A DNA stretch of 32,843 nucleotides from an uncultured Myxococcales bacterium (GTDB taxonomy: Bacteria; Myxococcota; Myxococcia; Myxococcales; Myxococcaceae): assembly GCA_903911905.1 (NCBI GenBank), contig CAIWFK010000336.1:1-32843 (forward strand). The letters run 5' to 3'. Both the position numbers and the translations under genes were made by a program. This document shows, piece by piece, positions 30,170 through 32,843 of the stretch. How positions within the stretch are numbered: the first letter of the stretch is position 1; each line of letters opens with the position of its first letter. A model generated the notes under the pieces. That model searched no databases and was not told where the DNA came from. It saw only the letters and a list, made by a program, of their open reading frames with translations.

Positions 30170-30952
30170 TCACACGCTCAGCGTCGACGCCTCGGTGTCG
30201 CTGGTCGTTGCGGTCTCGGCCTCGTCGTCCTCGATCCCGAGGTCCCGGAGCAAGTTCGTTGCGCCGGCGCAACTGCCGTCGAGCTTGGCGCTCACCACGT
30301 CGAGCTGGCGCCGCAGTTTCATGCGGAGCGGCTGCGCCTCGCTCGCGCTGTCGTCGATACCGGCGCGTTGTGCCGTATCAAGATCAAGAGGCTCGAGGAG
30401 GTCGTCGAGTGCCGAGATTGCCCGCTTCAGGGTGCGAACCAGGGCGTCGCTGGTGCTCCCGGCCTGGGGGAACCGCTTCGCCTTCTTCTCTCGGACTGGC
30501 TGGTGCTCGCGGACGTGTGCACGCAGCGCCTTCGTCGACAGCTTCTGGCTGGTCGCCGTATCCAGGAGCTCGTCGCGTTTGTCGGCCTGCTTGACTTTGG
30601 TGACTTCCGCGAGGTGGCCGAACGTGTTGCCCTTCGCGATGAGCTCGTCGAACTCCGCCTCGGGCCAGGCCTTCGCGACGCGCAGGCACTTATACAAGGT
30701 GGCCTTGGAGCACTTGGTCTCCTTGGCGATACGCTTCACGTCGCTCTCGTCGTGGTGCTTCAAGGCGACGCCGATTTGATACCTGGTCGTGGCGAGGTCG
30801 GTCTGTCCGCGTTGATGCAGGCTTCGCACCGTCTCGATGGTCTTCTCGATGTCGGGCTGGGCTTCGGTCGGCTGGTCGGTCGCAACGGGCAGGGAGGAGT
30901 TGTGGTCGTGAGGGAGCGTTTCGGCTTCGGCCGAGGTGGTGCTGAGGTCCAT
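30170..30952 (-). CDS. KorB/ParB central-domain-like HTH protein (260 aa)
   Basis: The ATG at 30952 follows GGAGA by seven bases. The protein resembles the HTH part of ParB/KorB proteins, without an N-terminal ParB nuclease domain. Seen: an acidic Ser/Thr-rich start, a helical block with VKRIAKETKCSKATLYKCLR (a clear HTH), AKGNTFGHLAEVTKVKQADK and LSTKALRAHVREHQ, matching the layout of the protein encoded at 21799-22500. A long Asp/Glu/Ala-rich helical tail follows. It probably binds element DNA as a regulator or in partition or plasmid-like maintenance. No ParA ATPase gene is in the window. It lies about 110 bp from genes on both sides, so it may have its own promoter. Confidence 0.6.
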   Translation of the reverse strand: MDLSTTSAEAETLPHDHNSSLPVATDQPTEAQPDIEKTIETVRSLHQRGQTDLATTRYQIGVALKHHDESDVKRIAKETKCSKATLYKCLRVAKAWPEAEFDELIAKGNTFGHLAEVTKVKQADKRDELLDTATSQKLSTKALRAHVREHQPVREKKAKRFPQAGSTSDALVRTLKRAISALDDLLEPLDLDTAQRAGIDDSASEAQPLRMKLRRQLDVVSAKLDGSCAGATNLLRDLGIEDDEAETATTSDTEASTLSV

Positions 30953-31063
30953 GGTGTTCTCCGCGCACACGAAGGCGCGCTGTTGGTGGTGGTGGCTTGT
31001 TGGGGGAAGGGCGGGCGACGCCGACTCGAGGTCGGCGCCTCCCTGGTTGTTCAGGGCTGCGCT

Positions 31064-31420
31064 TTACGCCTTGGTAGACGTGATCTTCACGGGCCTACGT
31101 GCCCCGACGCTCAGCTCGATGGCCGAATCCTTGATCTCGAGCCAGGTTGCGTCGGCTTCTTCGTCTACGAGCCGCAGCCCCACCTGCCAGGCGCCTTGCT
31201 CGTCGGGTGGCGCGCAGCCACAGGTGAAGACGACGACGTCCACGTCGGTCTTGCTGCGAACGTTGGTGACGAACCCCGCGAGGGTGTACCGACGCCCACT
31301 TTCCCCAGCGTCGAGGTGGCACATCTGGCCAACTGCGGGCGGCTCGTCAAACCCCAGTTCGCCCTTGCAGCGCAGGAACGGGTGCCCGGTACCCGCTTCG
31401 TGCTCGTGCTCAGCGGCCAT
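31064..31420 (-). CDS. Hypothetical protein (118 aa)
   Basis: No family is recognised. The ATG at 31420 follows AAGGAGG by six bases and overlaps the end of the XRE gene by 11 bp. The protein is small and beta-rich: after HEHEAGTGHPFLRCKGELGF it has GRRYTLAGFVTN, VVVFTCGCAPPDEQG (a CxC pair) and WQVGLRLVDEEADATWLEI. Three Cys-containing sites (FLRCKG, MCHLD, TCGC) could bind a metal. The last strand and tail are basic. Together with the overlapping XRE gene it probably forms a two-gene unit of the regulatory module. Confidence 0.5.
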   Translation of the reverse strand: MAAEHEHEAGTGHPFLRCKGELGFDEPPAVGQMCHLDAGESGRRYTLAGFVTNVRSKTDVDVVVFTCGCAPPDEQGAWQVGLRLVDEEADATWLEIKDSAIELSVGARRPVKITSTKA

Positions 31421-31646
31421 GGCGAGCCTCCTTGGCCTGGAGGGCGCCGACAGGCAGCCCGAGGGCCCGTTCGATGCGCTCAAGCAGGTCCTTCGGCCCA
31501 GGGTGTGCGCCCCGCAGCCAGTCGCTGAGCGTGGTGCTGGGTGTAGCGAGCTTCTGCGCGAGCTGGGTCTGGTTCAGCCCCGCCCGCGCGAGCTCGATGT
31601 TAAGAGTGGTGCGGCTGGTCTCGGTCTGCTTCTTGGTTCGGCCCAT
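31410..31646 (-). CDS. XRE-family HTH regulator (78 aa)
   Basis: The start at 31646 has AGGAG eight bases upstream. The protein is one Cro/C1-type helix-turn-helix: TTLNIELARAGLNQTQLAQK with the first helices, LATPSTTLSDWLRGAHP with the recognition helix, and LLERIERALGLPVGAL as the closing helices. Such proteins repress or activate promoters on prophages and integrative elements. Its gene ends 11 bp inside the next gene, so the two are translated together. A hairpin at 31709-31732 lies in its upstream spacer and may serve as terminator of the preceding gene or as an operator. Confidence 0.85.
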   Translation of the reverse strand: MGRTKKQTETSRTTLNIELARAGLNQTQLAQKLATPSTTLSDWLRGAHPGPKDLLERIERALGLPVGALQAKEARHGR

Positions 31647-31708
31647 CGGTGTTTTCTCCTGTGTGTTTGCTGCAGGAGAATCATCGTTCCGACGACGACG
31701 ACGCGCCG

Positions 31709-31732
31709 GGGCGCAAAAGGGAAGTTGCGCCC
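31709..31732 (-). terminator. Perfect 8-bp hairpin in spacer (possible terminator/operator)
   Basis: GGGCGCAA (31709-31716) and TTGCGCCC (31725-31732) pair perfectly around an 8-base loop. It sits 8 bp beyond the stop of the upstream leftward gene and about 60 bp before the XRE gene. There is no T-run after it on the minus strand, so an attenuator or a repressor operator is as likely as a terminator. Confidence 0.4.
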
Positions 31733-31739
31733 ACGAAAA

Positions 31740-32609
31740 TTATCTTCGGTTTTCAGGGTCTTGCTCGGGCGACTGCCGATTCGCGCGGTCGTCGGGAGTG
31801 CGATGAGTGCCGCGCCGAAGGTCATCTTCCGCGATGCCATGAGCCCTTCCCACGATGGTGATGGCTGCCTCCCTCGCGGTTTTCTTGAGGTACACGATCA
31901 GGTCCCGGAGAAGCAGTGCTCGTCCCGTCTCAACCCCAAGGACACCGTTGATGGCTGCGACCTGGTCACGCCTCCACTGCTCGCTGGTCGTCGAGCGCCG
32001 GTTCTTCAGCGCGGCTTGGGCGGCATCAACCAATCTTTCGATCTCGTCAACCTGGCTCGCGTAGACCAGCGGAAGTGCCAGCCGCCTCGCCGTTGCAGGA
32101 ACCCCTCGCGCCGATCTCGCAAGCTCCGCGGCGCGCTTAACCATCTCGTTCAGAAACTGAAGTCCTCTCGATGCAATGCTGTCGCCGATTCGCTGCTCGA
32201 GGGGGCCGCGCGCGCACTGGTCGTGGTTCACTAGGCCGTTCTTTGGATTGAAGAGCGCCTGCGTCATTAGTTCGATTTCGTCAACGACCTGAAGGGCGTC
32301 TCGAATGGTCTTCCGAGCCGTTGATGGCGCGGCGTCCCATTCCGCCTTTGAGATATTGAGTCGCGCGAGCCTGGCTCGCACTGGCCCACCCTCGATGGCA
32401 GTGGGGCGAATCATCGGGGCTTCGCTTGTGGTGACGAACTCGTCTGCAGGAAGGTCGGGCCAGGGTCCCAGTGAATCAGGCGGCGGGGCGGGCGCGTCGA
32501 GAGCGGTGAACCGAAGGTAGTGTCCCGTCATGTCGTAGGGCTGGAATTCGCTCGGCGACATCAGCCCGATGATGCTCGGTCGTGACTCTGACTCTTCGTC
32601 TGAACTCAT
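31740..32609 (-). CDS. Hypothetical helical protein (289 aa)
   Basis: No family is recognised. The ATG at 32609 follows AAGGAG by six bases and is preferred to the upstream ATG at 32636. The first 80 residues are low in complexity and rich in Pro, Asp and Glu; the rest is almost entirely helical with many charged residues (ARLARLNISKAEWDAAPSTA, MVKRAAELARSARGVPATAR, EIERLVDAAQAALKNRR), suggesting a coiled-coil or helical-bundle protein. It is the second gene seen after the partial XRE gene at the window edge. The basic tail (DDLRRGTHRTPDDRANR) may bind nucleic acid. There is no signal peptide. Confidence 0.5.
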   Translation of the reverse strand: MSSDEESESRPSIIGLMSPSEFQPYDMTGHYLRFTALDAPAPPPDSLGPWPDLPADEFVTTSEAPMIRPTAIEGGPVRARLARLNISKAEWDAAPSTARKTIRDALQVVDEIELMTQALFNPKNGLVNHDQCARGPLEQRIGDSIASRGLQFLNEMVKRAAELARSARGVPATARRLALPLVYASQVDEIERLVDAAQAALKNRRSTTSEQWRRDQVAAINGVLGVETGRALLLRDLIVYLKKTAREAAITIVGRAHGIAEDDLRRGTHRTPDDRANRQSPEQDPENRR

Positions 32610-32672
32610 CGAACGCTCCTTGGGGGCATGGGTCACGGCAGGGTCGTTTGATCTACTTGTTTCGTGCGCGCT

Positions 32673-32843
32673 TCACCGGCCCGACGTGCGTCGAGCCGGC
32701 CGGCCAGCGGGCCGCCGCTTGAACTTGGCCGGCTTGAGCAGTTGATACGCGTCAGTGCCGAGCGCAGCAGCGAGCTTCGCCAACGTCGCGAGCGTGAGGT
32801 TGACGGTGGCCGCCTCGATGGCCCGGAGATACCGCGGGGCGAC
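32673..32843 (-). CDS. XRE-family HTH regulator, partial (C-terminal 56 aa)
   Basis: The frame enters from the right edge of the window and ends with TGA at 32673. The visible part reads PRYLRAIEAATVNLTLATLA, then KLAAALGTDAYQLLKP: the second half of a Cro/C1-type HTH (recognition helix end, then the fifth helix with the LA.LA.ALG signature), followed by a basic tail (KFKRRPAGRPARR). The start lies outside the window. It is likely the main repressor of the element or of the leftward operon, since it lies upstream of the run of genes going left. Confidence 0.8.
   Translation of the reverse strand, partial: VAPRYLRAIEAATVNLTLATLAKLAAALGTDAYQLLKPAKFKRRPAGRPARRTSGR

Noticed and set aside
30134-31528. 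Long plus-strand open frame (about 464 codons) across 30134-31528, and another across 30936-32234
   Set aside because: Both are antisense to several well-supported leftward genes with ribosome binding sites and HTH motifs; their translations are Arg/Gly/Leu-rich without domains, typical of shadow frames in GC-rich DNA.
1-32843. CRISPR array, retron or diversity-generating retroelement
   Set aside because: No spaced direct repeats, no reverse transcriptase gene and no template/variable repeat pair were seen on either strand.

Overview
The window is GC-rich DNA with densely packed genes, many ATGA overlaps and strong AAGGAG-type ribosome binding sites. Base composition and the mixture of families suggest a high-GC proteobacterial or myxobacterial host; this is inferred, since no housekeeping or rRNA gene is present to fix the taxon. 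No phage capsid, tail or terminase gene and no conjugation gene is recognisable. The region is best read as part of an integrative element (phage-like island, phage-plasmid or ICE) that carries its own replication, recombination and defence genes.

Layout. Positions 1-1009 hold a partial Ntn-hydrolase gene. At 1143-1184 lies the 3' half of a tRNA-Phe gene, the attachment core, overlapped by the 3' end of a tyrosine integrase (1111-2337, minus) with a small excisionase-like HTH gene upstream. A secreted trypsin-like protease (2943-4190, plus) follows. From 4194 to 12125 all genes are on the minus strand: a macro-domain-like protein, a cyclic-phosphate-processing receiver (cREC) protein, a Rad52-type annealing protein, a VWA + RavA/MoxR AAA+ pair with an unknown partner, a DUF5983-like protein and several small unknowns. 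A plus-strand defence block follows (12251-21141): a DNA methyltransferase, a zinc-knuckle protein overlapping a PIN-domain gene, and a type I restriction-modification operon in the order hsdR - unknown gene - hsdM - hsdS. Minus-strand genes resume with a HEPN-like protein, a KorB/ParB-HTH-like protein and a lipoprotein, and one more plus-strand gene sits at 24049-24759. The right part (24603-32843, minus) is a replication and regulation module: zinc-ribbon protein, UvrD-like helicase, accessory protein, PrimPol primase, RHH protein, a second KorB-like HTH protein and two XRE-type regulators, the last cut by the window edge.

How it fits together. The minus-strand genes look like the backbone (regulation, primase and helicase, annealing, AAA+/VWA, xis/int). 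The plus-strand genes (protease, methyltransferase/PIN/type I RM, 24049-24759) look like cargo.

Three observations deserve most attention. First, a 90-bp hairpin at 25639-25728 has about 27 stem pairs including a T15 run and carries a canonical G-quadruplex motif in its loop, beside the helicase gene. Second, a macro-domain gene adjoins a cREC gene on an island that also carries PIN and HEPN RNase-like genes. Third, an unidentified gene, possibly ADP-ribosyltransferase-like, sits between hsdR and hsdM. The attachment core lacks the tRNA 5' half although the integrase lies on its right, which is the configuration of an attP (circular or tandem) rather than of a simple integrated end.
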